In this document: positions 22,777-35,110 of the stretch, in pieces
How the letters are laid out: each line of letters begins with the position of its first letter
How positions within the stretch are numbered: the first letter of the stretch is position 1
Notes under the pieces: model-generated
Seen by the model: the letters and a program-made list of their open reading frames with translations, nothing else
Databases searched by the model: none
Told to the model about the DNA's origin: nothing
Assembly (NCBI GenBank): GCA_009869945.1
Contig: WIXG01000065.1
Span: forward strand, 1-64,000
Direction of reading: 5' to 3'
Origin: Mesaphorura yosii
Taxonomy: Eukaryota; Arthropoda; Collembola; Poduromorpha; Tullbergiidae
DNA: 64,000 bases
Made by a program: the position numbers and the translations under genes

Positions 22777-23738
22777 GGCGGCCTGACGCGGTTTCTTTTC
22801 GTGGATGAAAAACACAGTGAGAAAAGCTTGCCTCAATAATTTTTGTCTTTTTTTGTCAAGCTGTCTGGAAGAAAGAATGCCTCACAACTAAGACATTGCG
22901 ACCAGGATGGTGCGGTGTATTGAATTCAGGGAAGAACACCTTTTGGCTTTTTTGCAAAAAAAAACACGCGAAAAACACAATGCATGGATCTTCATACGTG
23001 GTGTTGATGTAGGTGTGGTACCTATTTGCTATTTTAACCTTGGTTGATGTCTGCAGCAGCATCCAAGCCATGCCATGACATGCAATGGGCATAAAGATGA
23101 CAAGAAAAGTATTAAAATTTGCGTACAAAAGTATAGGATTTGTTGCTTGAGCCTCAGCTCTGGCTCAGGCTTCATGCAAAAATGGCTTCAGGGTTGCTCG
23201 CTTGCGTATTAAGTTATGGGGCCCTGGGACTGCAATCTGGATGATGAACGAAGGATTGAAAGTCGAGACGACGACGACTCAAAATGTGAGAACCTGAATC
23301 AGCATTCCATTCCACGCTACCTTTTTCGTCCAGCGTAAGTGTGACTTTATCTAAATGTGCAAATTTTTACACAACGAAGATAGTCAATTGCAAGTTCAAG
23401 GAGAGCAGAGTCCTTTTGTCATTTGTAAAAGACGGGCAAATCTCGAATGAAGGACATTTATTTTAAATGCTAAAGAAGAGTCCACTTGTAAAATCGAAGC
23501 TGTGTGTCAAAGCCATGCACGGATTAGGCAAGGGCAATAAAACTGTCTTATTTTCGAATTGAGCTCCTACAAAGAAGACAAAGAAGCTTTTCCAAGTACG
23601 TGCTGATGACTGACGTTGAGTGCGACTTTCATGTTACGTAACGGAATCTTAGAGAACCGGACTCCAGTCATCATTTATCGACTGAATCTACCAGACTCAA
23701 ACTTGATTTAAATTTTAAAATGTGTAAAGACGTCTCAC

Positions 23739-24024
23739 CTCCAGCAACTGCCGTCACGGCGGCCGTGTTGTAAGCTGGCATTAACATTTGTAGGGCGTCT
23801 TCTGGAAAAAGAAGCGGCGGGACGTAGATTGCCCGTGGTAAAATCTCCAGCCGTTTCTTAGCCGGCGGCTAAGTAAAAATTAAAATAATTGACAATCTCA
23901 CACTTTCAACAATTGAAATTGTATTGCTTACGAGATTAGCCACGTCCCCCAATGGGCTCTCTCCTGAACGCTTCACGGTGACTGCGAAGGCGGGGCTGCT
24001 CAAAGCGGCCACTTTCTTCAACTT
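23739..24024 (-). CDS. Alternative 5' exons of the RBM24-like gene
   Basis: Two exons, 24024-23932 and 23868-23739, are open, end in good donors and splice in phase onto the RRM exon at 22426, giving ...[11 protein letters not shown]. They encode a basic, Pro-rich stretch (KLKKVAALSSPAF, PPAKKRLEIL) and LPRAIYVPPLLFPEDAL. The exon carrying the start codon was not found. Another possibility is initiation at the internal ATGs in the second exon (LQMLMPAYN). Confidence 0.6.
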
Positions 24025-26543
24025 CTGCAAGAACAATCAAAAATGTGGACTTTTCTTTTTTCAAATATCTGTCTCGTGTCGTGATCCAGGATCGACTTAC
24101 ACTTTTCTCTCACCTACTGCAGGCACAGCTTCGAATTGACAATGTTGCGCTCTCAATGATCACTGATACTTGAATGAATAAGCGGAGTACTTCCGCTTTC
24201 GCTGCTTCTTCTTCTAATCCCGAATGAACAATCAAAGTCTGTTCGAAGAACCGAATGATATTCACTGTAGACAAAAGATAACGTCTCGTTCTGGGTTAAC
24301 GTTTGCCCACAACACCAATGGAAAAGACACGTATTAAGTTAATAAGACCACGGCGAAGACGTGAGCCGACAATGAATATGAATCTGCAGACTTGTCTTTA
24401 GCTAAGTTACGGGCTATGGGATGATTTCCTCCTAAAATATGCCAGAAACAATGTTGCTGCCGATTTCCAAAGTCGGGGAGCAACTGATGAGGAGAATGCG
24501 ACTTATGCACTGCACCACACCGAATTGTATTGTAATTATAGGGCTTTGAATGACTTTGCATCCGAAAACGTCTCGTCTCAAGGAGGGCCATGCCATGGAC
24601 CACGCCAGGCATGTGCATATGTTTAAAAAGCCTTAATACGCTATTACGTCGTTCGCTCATGCTGTCTTGTTTCCACCTTCTACATGAATTCCAAAAATAG
24701 ACCAACTGCGTGTCATGCCTCATGCCGTCGCTGTCGGTGTACTGTACCGTGCCGTAGTGCACATGATTATGAGCCGAGAATGAGAATACCCGGTCCGGGT
24801 ATTCTATTTCTGGTTTTCTTCTTTCTCATCACCATCATCTTCCAAATCATCTTCGATGCTCATATGCGTACCTCCTCGTCTTCATCTTCATCTTCGTGCT
24901 CACGTACACATGTGTCGTTCCTCATTCGCTCATTTGCTCGCCGTGATTTCGACTGACTTGTGACCATATGTGCGAACGGAACGGACTAACTTTTGTATTT
25001 GTATCTTGTGTTTTGTCTTGTCATTCCTTCATCGTCAGCCGGGTATTTTGCTGCTGATGCCTGTTACGCTAGGCTGTGTTTTGCTTCTTCGGATTCTTCG
25101 CACGAGATATTCGAATCATCAGCAGGGCAGAGACAGGCATGATAAACACTTTCAAACACGGGCTGCTACGCTGACGCTGCCAGTGCCACTGTTGCACATA
25201 TTGAAGCGCAGAGTTTGGAGATGCAGTCAGATAAAACAGAAGGCCGAGTCCCGGTCCCAGCCACGCACGGCCAGCATGCGGGATCGGATGAGAAAATTAA
25301 CGGTCCAGAGACAGTTAAGGAGCACATGCACCCAATAATTTATGTCCAACGTAATGAAAGAAATGTGTTCATGAATTTCTCCCTTTTCTGAGTCGCTCTA
25401 CTGTGATGTCTTGCACTACGAGATTCTTCATTTCTTCGCTCCGTCGTCTGCATCATCAGTTTCTTCGGGCACAAAAACACATGTGCTTGATTTGACTACT
25501 GAACTGACTCATCATCTTCACTGGCACTGGCAGCTGGTTCGGGTTGACGGTTGATTCATTGCAATTATTCTGAGGCTAATCGGACCGGGTTGGGTAAGAA
25601 TTCGCTATGCACACGCAGATCTTGGATTCTTATCTTAATTACACTGAAAATGACATTGGCAATTGGCACGATACATACCTCATTAGCACTGAAGCTTGCT
25701 ATCGTACGCTACTGCGCAGCAAAAGTGCTGCCAAATTGCAAAATATCATACCAAGTGAAATCGAGCACGAAGCGTTGCTAATCACAAAGTATATTATGTA
25801 CAAACATAACAGACAACTGGCAATAATAACTGTGATAGTGACAGACTGCCACGACACCGGGCGGTCCCACGTTGGCAACCATTCCTGGCAAGACAGTCCT
25901 ATCCCTGTACCTAATAATTATCTTTGGATTTGGAATTGTTCGGGACTTCTGGTGTTTCCACACATCCCCACCCAAAAGTTTGACCGCCTGCAAAAAAGCT
26001 GGACACCTGAGGTCCGGACGGCCTGTTTGCTCGCTTACGGGCTCTGACACACTTCAGTCACGGGACTTGTTGCATAAACCTGGCATTTGCTGGAAGAGTA
26101 CGTACTAAACGAATACAAACCGTGCAAACTGCAATAACTTGCAAAAAGTCATGTCTCATGACTTGAACTTCAATATTTAGCATTAAAAATTGGGTTAGGA
26201 CTGGAATTAAACGGCTGAGATTGCAATAATTATAATTAGCTAACTACTGCTAAATGAAGGATCATCGGTGCATTTGCATTCGAAGCGTACTCGACGTCTT
26301 TGTGGGTAGTGGGGTTCGATTCCATCAAGTTGTTCATTTTTCATGACAACAATGTGAACAACAACCAAGTTGCACGAAACTCCAGGCCGATGAAGCGTCG
26401 AATAAAATTAGAAACTCGTCTGTGCAGTGTGGGCATGAATCAATGGACAAATTAAATGACTAGAATCGAGTTTAGAGCCGTTCGCATTCTTTAGCTTCAA
26501 GTTCAAAAGTTCTCTTCTCCATACTACTGTTCGAAATGGGAAC
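24025..26543. other. Region without a supported gene
   Basis: Several open frames of 70-145 codons occur on both strands but start at non-ATG codons or have unnatural composition, for example the Ser run from the (tcttca)n stretch near 24870-24900. It probably contains upstream exons or promoter of the RBM24-like gene and the tetraspanin promoter. Confidence 0.5.
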
Positions 26544-27671
26544 ATGTGCTTGAGATGGCGAACTGGCAGCATACTAAACTTGTTCGTTCTGGTAATTCTT
26601 TTTCTACTAATTCTATTTTAAACAGCGCAGCGGAACAAACCTGGATATTCATTTGATCTGAACTAATAAGTTGCATCTTATCTGAATATTTGCAGATTAT
26701 AAGCGGCATATTCATAAGCATAAACTTATTCGAGAGCAAGTTGGTCGTTAGGACGCTTCAGTACAACAATGCTCAATCGTTGTACCTCGAATATCACACC
26801 GATGTGGTTGTGTTCCTCATCTTTACGCAGATCCTCACACATCAAAGATGGAAGTTTAAGATTTTACTAGTGCTGGTAAGTAAACAAAATGGTCAAATGT
26901 CAAGGGTCATACTGATAATTAAAGCTCCTGGCTTATGGCTCCTGATTTCTGGTTTCAGTTTCTGCTACTTTGGATTACACTTTTTGTACTTGCGATCTTT
27001 GCCATGCGTGACCTCGCTCTGCTCGAGTACCCCGATGACGACGCAGTGTATAAAGTACTGATAATAGAACACGCAAATGGGAAGGATCCATTCTTCAACG
27101 TACACCCAATGTTGGTAAGTGCGCTCCGGCTGCCGCCGCAAACGTAAATTGCAGGCCTTGCGATAATGCTTACAAGTTTTTGACTGTTAAGTAGAAATGT
27201 TGTGGCTACCGTAATTTCACCGACTGGAGGCTGAAAGTATATGGAAAATACCGAGGACATCTTTCTCGTCATCGCGAGTTCCCAAAGTTGGATCACGATG
27301 CTCCCGTCTGTCCAGACGTTCCTCCAAGCTGCTGCCGTTATCAGTTCTATTGTGGGCAGCATCTATTCAGCGATTACGAAATTACGGACAGTGCGCACAT
27401 CACGAGCCCTGGAAATCCGTCCTCCTCATCTTGGGTGTCCTGCACAACTTCTGCCGCCGCAGGCACTTCCAACGATGATGAGTGCCCTTCACTGAACGAA
27501 AAAATCTTCCTTCGGCCATGCGCGGAACTGGTGAAGAAGTACACTCTCGGAGTGCACCTTTTGCTCCAGACGCTCATGGCGGCCAGCATTGCTATGCATA
27601 TTTGTGTGGGATTGACGTACTTGTACTATTACTTTGAGGAAGAGATACAGGGAAAACCCTCGAGAGCGTAA
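26544..27671 (+). CDS. Tetraspanin
   Basis: Four-TM membrane organiser protein. Exons 26544-26591, 26696-26875, 26959-27114, 27195-27671; all junctions are phase 0; 286 aa. A short N-terminus (MCLRWRTG) leads into TM1 (SILNLFVLIISGIFISINLF, across the first intron). TM2 is VVVFLIFTQIL and TM3 is ILLVLFLLLWITLFVLAIF. The large extracellular loop carries the diagnostic KCCG (first codons of exon 4) and PPSCC with further cysteines (YCGQH, VSCTT, DECPS, RPCAEL). TM4 is LLLQTLMAASIAMHICVGLTY. The loop is longer than usual, with a Ser/Thr-rich insert between PPSCC and the last Cys residues, so the subfamily is unclear. AATAAA at 27740. Confidence 0.85.
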
Positions 27672-27739
27672 ATTCTTGCTATGAAGGCGTAGAAACAGAT
27701 AATATGGAGATGTGGTAGATTTAAATAGCAGGGACAATG

Positions 27740-27745
27740 AATAAA
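27740..27745 (+). terminator. Poly(A) signal of the tetraspanin gene
   Basis: AATAAA 69 nt after the tetraspanin stop codon. Confidence 0.65.
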
Positions 27746-28061
27746 ATTACTTGATTAACTGCTGTGGAGTGCCCACTAAACTTTCATGCGCTTGTCGCCT
27801 GTTTCACAGTCCTTTGAGATTCTTGGTTCGATTTGGCAGCCAACTCGATTCAGGAAAGGAGTTCGACGGCTGGTAGACTTGGTTACCGATACGTAGAAGT
27901 AAAATGAAGCTAACAATCCTATCGAACTCTGAGGTTGTTGGTTGAGTTGAGTTAAGGAGATGTACAGAAAGTTCTACCAAGACACCGACGGGCGGGCGTG
28001 GAAAGTATCAAAAATTGTGGCTGACACAGTTCGAACAGCAGTTTGACAATTGGCAATATAA

Positions 28062-28794
28062 ATGTCCGCCGAACCGCCGTTTGATGCTCCAGCCTCCAGC
28101 TCCAGAAAAAATCTCCCCACTCCACGTGACACGAAATCATTCCGCCCGCATCGCGCCGAAGGAGAATCAAACTCAAAAGGATCTGAACCTGGACCCGAGC
28201 CACTAACGCAGGCATTAGCGAAATGTGTTGTAAGTCCAGCGCTAAGAATTGCTCTCATATGTAATTAAAGTTCTCAATCCTCCTGAATTGATGCTGCTGT
28301 ATTTCAGCTGGATGAAATTCGAATTGTGCTCTTGCACGCAATCGTCCCAACTCTTTTCGCGTGCTTCCTTATTGCGACCGATTTCCAGCTTCAACGGCCC
28401 TTGGTTTTCATAACAATCCTGGCGTTCATATACATGGTACTTCAAGAGGATAGCGAGGTCGCTGGAATGGAACTTTCTCATCTGACAGTAAGTTCGCAAG
28501 GCTTGCTACTGCTAGAGACTCTTTTACGCTTGTAATTTGAATTCCATACAGACTCGATTCGCCATGTCTCTCTGCTTGTATGGTGCAACATATTACAGTG
28601 CTGAATTATGGAAAAACACGCTCCACCTTCAACCACCGTTTTTCTCGGCACAAAAGCCGTGGGCTTCATGGGTGCTGGAACTCGCCTTCGAGTACTTGAG
28701 CGTGGTGAACACAATGGCCGTCATGCGAGTTGGATTCTACGGGCTGGTTCACGCTGTTTTTGGGCTCATCTACTTGTTGACACGTTTTATTTGA
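28062..28794 (+). CDS. Small multipass membrane protein of unknown function
   Basis: Exons 28062-28229, 28308-28487, 28552-28794, all phase 0, 196 aa. The first exon encodes a hydrophilic, Pro/Ser/Arg-rich cytosolic-looking N-terminus. Then come hydrophobic segments: IVLLHAIVPTLFACFLIA, LVFITILAFIYMV, a weaker FAMSLCLYGATYY, and YGLVHAVFGLIYLL near the end. There is no signal peptide. I do not recognise the family. It is a separate gene: it begins about 320 nt after the tetraspanin poly(A) signal and has its own ATG and stop. Confidence 0.65.
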
Positions 28795-29210
28795 ATATGT
28801 CAATACGTGCGCCCTTGCAAAACAAACAAACGTGGACGTGCGTGGAAACAAAATTAGATTTCATGTAATAAACGTACTCTAGACTCTTTTACGACAGTGA
28901 GAAGAGCGTGTGCAGTTTTGAAAGTGGTGATTTGATTTGTGGTTTTTTAATGACTTCTTAATTTACGTTAATTAAGTAAGAATTTTGACCCGCGTCCGAC
29001 GCTAGCGAATGGAGGACCGAAATATGAGACGCGGAGCCTTAATTAATTATGCGGTCTCTATTCAATGACGTTCGCAAAGGATTCTGCCTTTGAAAGAAAC
29101 CATTTGGCCAATGCTGCCATGCACATTGCACTTGTAACTCTGATGCCCTACTTTAGATTCCTGCCGGTCGTGCCGATTTTGCGTTCTCCTGCCAGTTTTT
29201 GATCGAAATA

Positions 29211-31605
29211 ATGTTGACGAAATCATTTCCCTTGTTTTTACTGTTTCTGATAAAATGTGCACCGACTGCAACAACGGGTCCCATTTCGGATTCTGCCCTC
29301 TACACTTGTGAAAATGCCGAAATCGCACGAGAATATGGAGAAACATGGCAGGTGCCTGGGTCATTGATGGCAAACGGAGAGCCGACCAATTTCAGGTTAG
29401 GTCTAATATTAGGTAACACACTGTTTAGGGCTGTCAGGTTATTGCTCAGTAACTTTTTACCTGTCTACGCAATGTAGTATCACAGCTTTGTCGGGAGGTT
29501 GGAGATGTGAGGACGGGCACAAGACATTCAGCCTTCCACTGGGCACGAACTCACGCGCAGATGCAAACATAACAGTTTATCGCAATGGATATGTGCAAAC
29601 AGGATCGGATCCGAACCTGGATTACTTCCCACCGAGACAGTATTGCATTCAAAAGTAAGAAACTGTAACATAAAGTCGGCTGTAGATTAAATGGATAGCA
29701 GCAGAGTAATAAATACTGATCCCGACAGATTATCTGCATCATCGGTCCAGCTACAAATCTGCAGCCGAGTTTGCACGAGAGACCGGCCTTGCATTCGAAA
29801 ATGCTGCCCACTGAACAAATTATTCGCACCCGTGCCTCCGCTCTGTAGACCGCACAACGACACTCGGATGTGGGAGCCACGATTCTACACCAATATTTAC
29901 GGCCAGAGCACGCAGGTCAGGATGTCAAGTGACTTTCAGCCGTCATATTACGTCCAGTTGTGGTCAAGTGACGAGTGGAAAGCGTCGTGCCCGAGCGGGA
30001 AAACTCAAGTTAAGTTCAATCGAGTTCACCGACCTCGTGAAAGGTTCCGTGTGGGGACAAACGGAGAATTGATTGTCTGGAACGCGGAGAAGCGGGAGTG
30101 GGAACTGGACAACGGACCGCATTGCATTGACGAGACGATTGACGGATCAGCAGCCGTGTTGGTATTCTGTGAAGCTCCTTACGAGCAGCGCGGAGCGCCA
30201 ACGTTCTACGGAGCTCTTGTGCTCTGCACTTCCTTCTTTGCGCTGGCCACTCTTGTCGTGCACCTTTTGCTGTGGGAGAAGCAAAACATTCACTCTTGGA
30301 CAATCATGTCTTTCGCCGCGACGTTGTTCATTTTTTTCATGATTTTGGGGATATCACAATTTGTGTCTTATTGGGAAGGGGTTCTTAGTACAGCGCCATG
30401 TAAAATCATAGGCAAGTATCGAAGCGGTTACGGGTCTCAAAGTCCAGGCGGATCTAATTTTTTTGCCTTTGCTAATTGATCCTGCCCTTGTTCACTGCTC
30501 ACGCTCAAATTGTTAATAGGAACGTTGGGACACTTCTTCATGCTGGCAACGTTCACATGGCTAATGTTAATCAGCCTGGATTTGTATTTGACATTTCGGT
30601 AAGCACGGACGCACTTAGCGCTTTTCAACCGACACACTGCCCCGTCAGCTGTTTTGTGTAGGGATATTATGCTCGCAAAATCCAGAGGAATCAAACGGTA
30701 TCTGCTGTACTCGTGCTTGGGCTGGGGCATTCCACTTCTGATTGTCACCGTCGCATGGAGTCTGCAATTGGGATATGGGTAAACTAACTAACTACTAGGC
30801 GTTACTGTTCTTCGAAGGATCGATGCAGTGCAGTGACCTGTTGTTGCCTGGTCTACTTAGATATGACAACTACAGCACGGTAAAAGTGCCCCATTACGGC
30901 AGTAGGAATTGCTACATAACGCAATACGCCATGACCCAGTACGTCTATGGCCCTTGCACCGTTCTGTACGTGATGGACATCGTTTTCTTCATGTTGACGC
31001 TCCGAAAGCTGCTGGAGGTCAAGCGAAGCACCAGATTCGCACGGGCAGACACGAAGAAAGATCGCCAATCGTAACTGAAGCAATCTGGGTGTTTGTTACT
31101 CTACTAAAAATTTGCAGACATAACCCCCATACCTTTTTGTTATTACAGGTTCTACCTTTTTGTGAAATTGTTCTTTGTCATTGGCGTTCTCTGGTTCCTT
31201 GAATTTGCTGGCTGGTACTTGGAGCAAGGACACGCTACTTGGTACTGGATGCTGCTGGATTTCAGCAATTGCCTTCAGCCCGTGTCGCTGTTCGTTATTT
31301 TCATCTTGAAAGTTGATGTCCTGAAATCGTTGGCAGAAAAGTATCCGAGCTTGTCACGTAATGAATGAATTCGCATACGAGCATGAGTTTGCATGAGTGC
31401 ATCGTGAGTTACTGCATTCTGTAATAATTGCATTTGCAATTTCTCTGCAGCCGTGACCGCTCCACTGATCTCAATGCTGAAATCCATTGAGGACAGATGC
31501 GGAGGCAGAAAGAAGGGGACGGGAGCTCAATCCGAAATGAGTTCGTCAAAATCTGAAAAGAGCGCATTTTCGACAGAGACTACGAACTGCGACACTGAAT
31601 TTTGA
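29211..31605 (+). CDS. Methuselah-like class B GPCR (MthE)
   Basis: Eight exons: 29211-29395, 29478-29654, 29729-30411, 30520-30598, 30662-30778, 30861-31070, 31149-31357, 31451-31605; the frame closes to 604 aa. Signal peptide FLLFLIKCAPTATT, then ALYTCEN, FPPRQYCIQK, QICSRVC, CIRKCC, FRVGTNGELIV and GPHCID, followed by TM1 (YGALVLCTSFFALATLVVHLLL, NIHSW). The exon after TM3 is 79 nt as in MthA, C and D. The junction at 30411/30412 has a GC donor (ATAG|gcaagt), at the position where paralogues have GT. The tail after TM7 (EKYPSL) is about 55 residues, Lys/Ser-rich and acidic at the end. It lies about 11 kb from the main array, with unrelated genes between. AATAAA at 31748. Confidence 0.87.
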
Positions 31606-31747
31606 AGGGGCCACGGCTGAAATGTCCCTGGCAAGCGGGGACGCATCAATTAATTATCTGACAACCTTATCGGCTGGGTTGTCCTGAAACAAATTATCTT
31701 TTGATTTATACTTGTCAAGGAACACCAAAGTTCCTCTTCAATAAGAA

Positions 31748-31753
31748 AATAAA
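31748..31753 (+). terminator. Poly(A) signal of MthE
   Basis: AATAAA 143 nt after the MthE stop codon. Confidence 0.6.
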
Positions 31754-32527
31754 AGAGCAGGATACCTCACGAAAAGGTAACCCGCTAGTTCAATGCTCGC
31801 GATGCACACTCCATTCATGGTACTCGAAATTCAAATGTGGAATTTGCGCAACAATTAAATGTATGGCCACTGATTTCGGGTGAGCACAAACTGTGTCTGG
31901 TGTATCATGTTTAATGCGATCCAGTGCATAACATTTTGCATTTCTTTCTTTCGTATTTCATTTTCCATCCAATTAAAATTGTGTAACTGTCTGTTGCGTA
32001 TGCACAGTGCACATGGACAGACATCAACCCACTCACTCCTTGCATTGAGTTTCCCGAAGTCATAACCTTGTTAAACCACAAGCTTATTTGGAGCTGTTCT
32101 TGAAGTATTGAATGGAAATAGAACCTCGCGACACCATTTTGCAATGGTTATTATGCCTGGTGCGGTGCCTGGACTCGGATACGAACAGTCACTGGTTAAA
32201 TCAACCGAGCATTAATTTCTTGATAACAACCTTCTATCCATTTAATTTTATGCCAACTATGATTCTGCCCCTGCAAATAAACTTGGGTTGGGATGTCGGC
32301 TTCTCGATCTTTCAATACAATGATGGTAATTTTATTTAAGCAATATTCCAAAAACAAAAAGTACACAAATCAAATTAAATCAAATCAGTCGTGAATAAAT
32401 GACAAAATAAGTAGTTGCAAGCCTTTTTATCCTTCCTTCTTGTCAGCGTAGAACTTAGAATAAGCTGTTGAACAAAGAACAAAATTGCAGACGAATCTGA
32501 CAATGAAAATGAAGGTAGAAAATGTCT
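31754..32527. other. Intergenic region, MthE to MCM7 (tail to tail)
   Basis: No supported coding sequence. A minus-strand AATAAA (32331-32336 as tttatt on +) is the likely MCM7 poly(A) signal, giving a 3' UTR of about 200 nt. Confidence 0.5.
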
Positions 32528-35110
32528 TTAAACAAAAACGAGGCTAGTCCTCTTCTGGTTAATCTGCCAGACGTTGATGTTCTCGTACTCATCCAGGCAA
32601 CGATCAATTTGTTCATTGGAGTAGCCAGCAGCATGGCACTTGTCGCGAATTTCCTTTATCTGCATGGTGTTCTGGCCTGGGTTCAATGAATTCTTTAAAC
32701 GATTAATGACGTCCTTAATCCGCTCCATCGGGCCGTTGGCTTGGGTCTGGTTTCTTTGTGCTGCGAAAAATTCAGAATTCAACTCGAATAAATTGCAGAA
32801 AATCAAAACTGAGTGAAACTGTGAAACGAATAAAACAACACCATACCCGGTTTAACAGAATCTCGAGATCTCTCTACGAGGCGAATCGCTTCGTTCACGT
32901 CGTCATCAATTACTTGGTCTGCCAGACGGAGTCTCGCCTAAAATGTAAAACAAGGAAGTTTAACAAGAGAGTTTAATTCGAAGAGAAATGGAAACGAGCA
33001 GACTCGTTACTCTTTTGGTACTTTCGGAAACTCACCAGTGCGGTTGAGAAACGCAGAATTGCCAAAAGACTTCTCGGAGACGTAAAAGTTGTCTCACGGG
33101 CGTTCCTGGCTTCATTCCTCAGTTCCACATAAGCTCCGACGATTCTTTCACTGAGAGCTGGTGGAATGGCCGGATTCTTCTTGCGACAAGTCAGAATATA
33201 TCTTCGCATGAACTTCATGTCCAGAGGCTTAATATTTGTAGGAGGTTCAATCGAATGCTGATGGACGTAAGTGATGTGCTTAGCCAGTCTCAAATCTTCT
33301 TGCTGGTCCGCTCGATCCTGAAGTAGCCAAAGCAGATCAAAACGAGACAGCAATGCAGCTGGCAACGCGATGTTATCTTGAATGCTTCGGTTTGGATTAT
33401 ATCGCCCGTAAGCAGGATTGGCAGCAGCCAAAACTGACGTTCTTGCATGAAGCGTTGTCAGAATGCCAGCTTTAGCAATGGAAATAGTTTGTTGTTCCAT
33501 GACTTCATGAAGCGCTGTTCGGTCAGATTCGTTCATCTTGTCGAACTCGTCAATGCAGCAAACTCCTTGATCAGCCAGCATCAGAGCTCCTGCCTCCAGA
33601 GTCATCAAGCCAGTCACAGGGTCCTTCATAATGGAAGCAGTGAGACCAACTCCGCTTGAACCACGCCCGGAAGTCAGCTGACTCCTCGGAGCCAAGCGAT
33701 CCACATAAGACAGCATTTGAGATTTTGCCACTCCAGGATCTCCCATCATACAGATGTTTATTGTTCCACGAATTTTGAGCCCCTCGATGTTTCTCTCAAC
33801 GCCTCCGACAAGCATAAGCAAAAGAGACTTCTTCACGTCGTCGTGACCATAAACTTCTGGTGCAATTGATGCTGCCAGTTTGTCATAAAAATCAGAGCGT
33901 GCAACTTCATCCAATTCTTCTTCCGTTAGCTCTCCACCCACATCGCCATCGTCCCATTTTGATGTCAGCTGAATCTTATGGGCTTCCAGGAAGGTTTCTG
34001 TCAGCAGCCCTTGGCTTAATTGAGCAAAGGCTGTACTTTTTGCAAGTGGAAGAAAAATTCCACTAATGGAAACATGATCCCCGGCAGTAGCAATCCTTGA
34101 GTTCTCTCCTCTGCACTGTATGGTCAAGGCACGCGGGACGTGACCGGCTGGAACATCACCGGACATCTCCTGAACTTTCAATTCTTGAAACTTGACAAAC
34201 TTGGAACCTCTTGTTTGCAACTGAAGTCGGCCGCCGGTCTTGTTCGATTTACAAAAATCAGAACCACAAGAGACGATTGGTGTGAAGGTCGGTCCAGATA
34301 CTGGTTGAAATGTTTCGGCAGAACACATGTCGCAAGAGTAGGTAGCAACGCTAAGCAGCGGGCGAACTTCCGATGCTCTTATCACGGTTCCATGCACAGT
34401 GACGAGTTTTCCTATTTGGTCTGCCCTCAAGCTCCGAATAGTCATTACTGGAACTGAAGTTCTCGGAATCCAGTACGCCTCGAATCGACGAAGGAGATCA
34501 GCCGGAAGCACTTTAGTGATGTCAGTGTTTTCGTCCTGTTGCAGATTTCGGTATGCAGTAAGTCGGTGGTCGATGTACACATCCAACGAATCCTTCAACT
34601 GCGGCTCTCTTGTTTTGAACTCAGGAAGCAACTCGGCTATGGCGTCCGACAAGATTTTGGTGTATCTGCACACAACATGCGATAAAAATTCATTTTAATG
34701 AGGCATTTATTAGGTTAAAAATCAATTTCTTTTGTTTGTTTCACACCTCTTTGTATTTTTTTCAACCTCTTTCAATATGTCTTCAGTATTATCGAATGAT
34801 TCCAGATCATCCAACGCAACAAAAATGGTTGATTGCTCTCTGTTTGCAACCTTGATGAGTTGTTTCGAGTATACAAAATTCTTCGGCCCATTCCCTCCAT
34901 TTGGATCAGGATCAGTGGTGTAAAATCCTGTTAGGAATGTCTTCAGCATTTCTGGCAAGAAAGATTCGATTGTTTCAGAATTAGCGTCTTCTGTCTTCAA
35001 TACATCAGTTTATTTAACGAGTAGTCGGTTCTCAATTACTGATATGTTAATAAGCAAAAGCAAAAGCAAACACACGCAAGCAATTTACCTTTATCGTTGT
35101 CGTACTCCAT
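32528..35110 (-). CDS. MCM7: DNA replication licensing factor MCM7
   Basis: Subunit of the MCM2-7 replicative helicase. Exons (-): 35110-35089, 34990-34747, 34665-33036, 32937-32847, 32760-32528; phases agree, 739 aa (human 719). The N-terminal domain has the zinc-binding cysteines (CDMC and later CGSDFC). The AAA+ core has Walker [10 protein letters not shown], Walker [10 protein letters not shown] and arginine finger SRFDLLW. It is assigned to MCM7 rather than other MCMs by [19 protein letters not shown] spacing ([12 protein letters not shown]), VNEAIRLVE and the C-terminal winged-helix end [18 protein letters not shown]. The first exon encodes only MEYDNDK plus one base. The start is about 720 nt from the RPC1 start on the opposite strand. 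Confidence 0.96.

Noticed and set aside
24334-24762. 142-codon open frame on the minus strand
   Set aside because: It opens at GTG rather than ATG, has no good splice partners and resembles no family; probably chance or UTR.
24684-25338. Two plus-strand open frames of 90 and 122 codons
   Set aside because: Composition is driven by low-complexity tcttca and codons look random; no homology and no splice logic.
26300-26340. tRNA T-arm-like ggttcgattcc
   Set aside because: The flanking bases do not pair as a T-stem and no A box or cloverleaf is present upstream.
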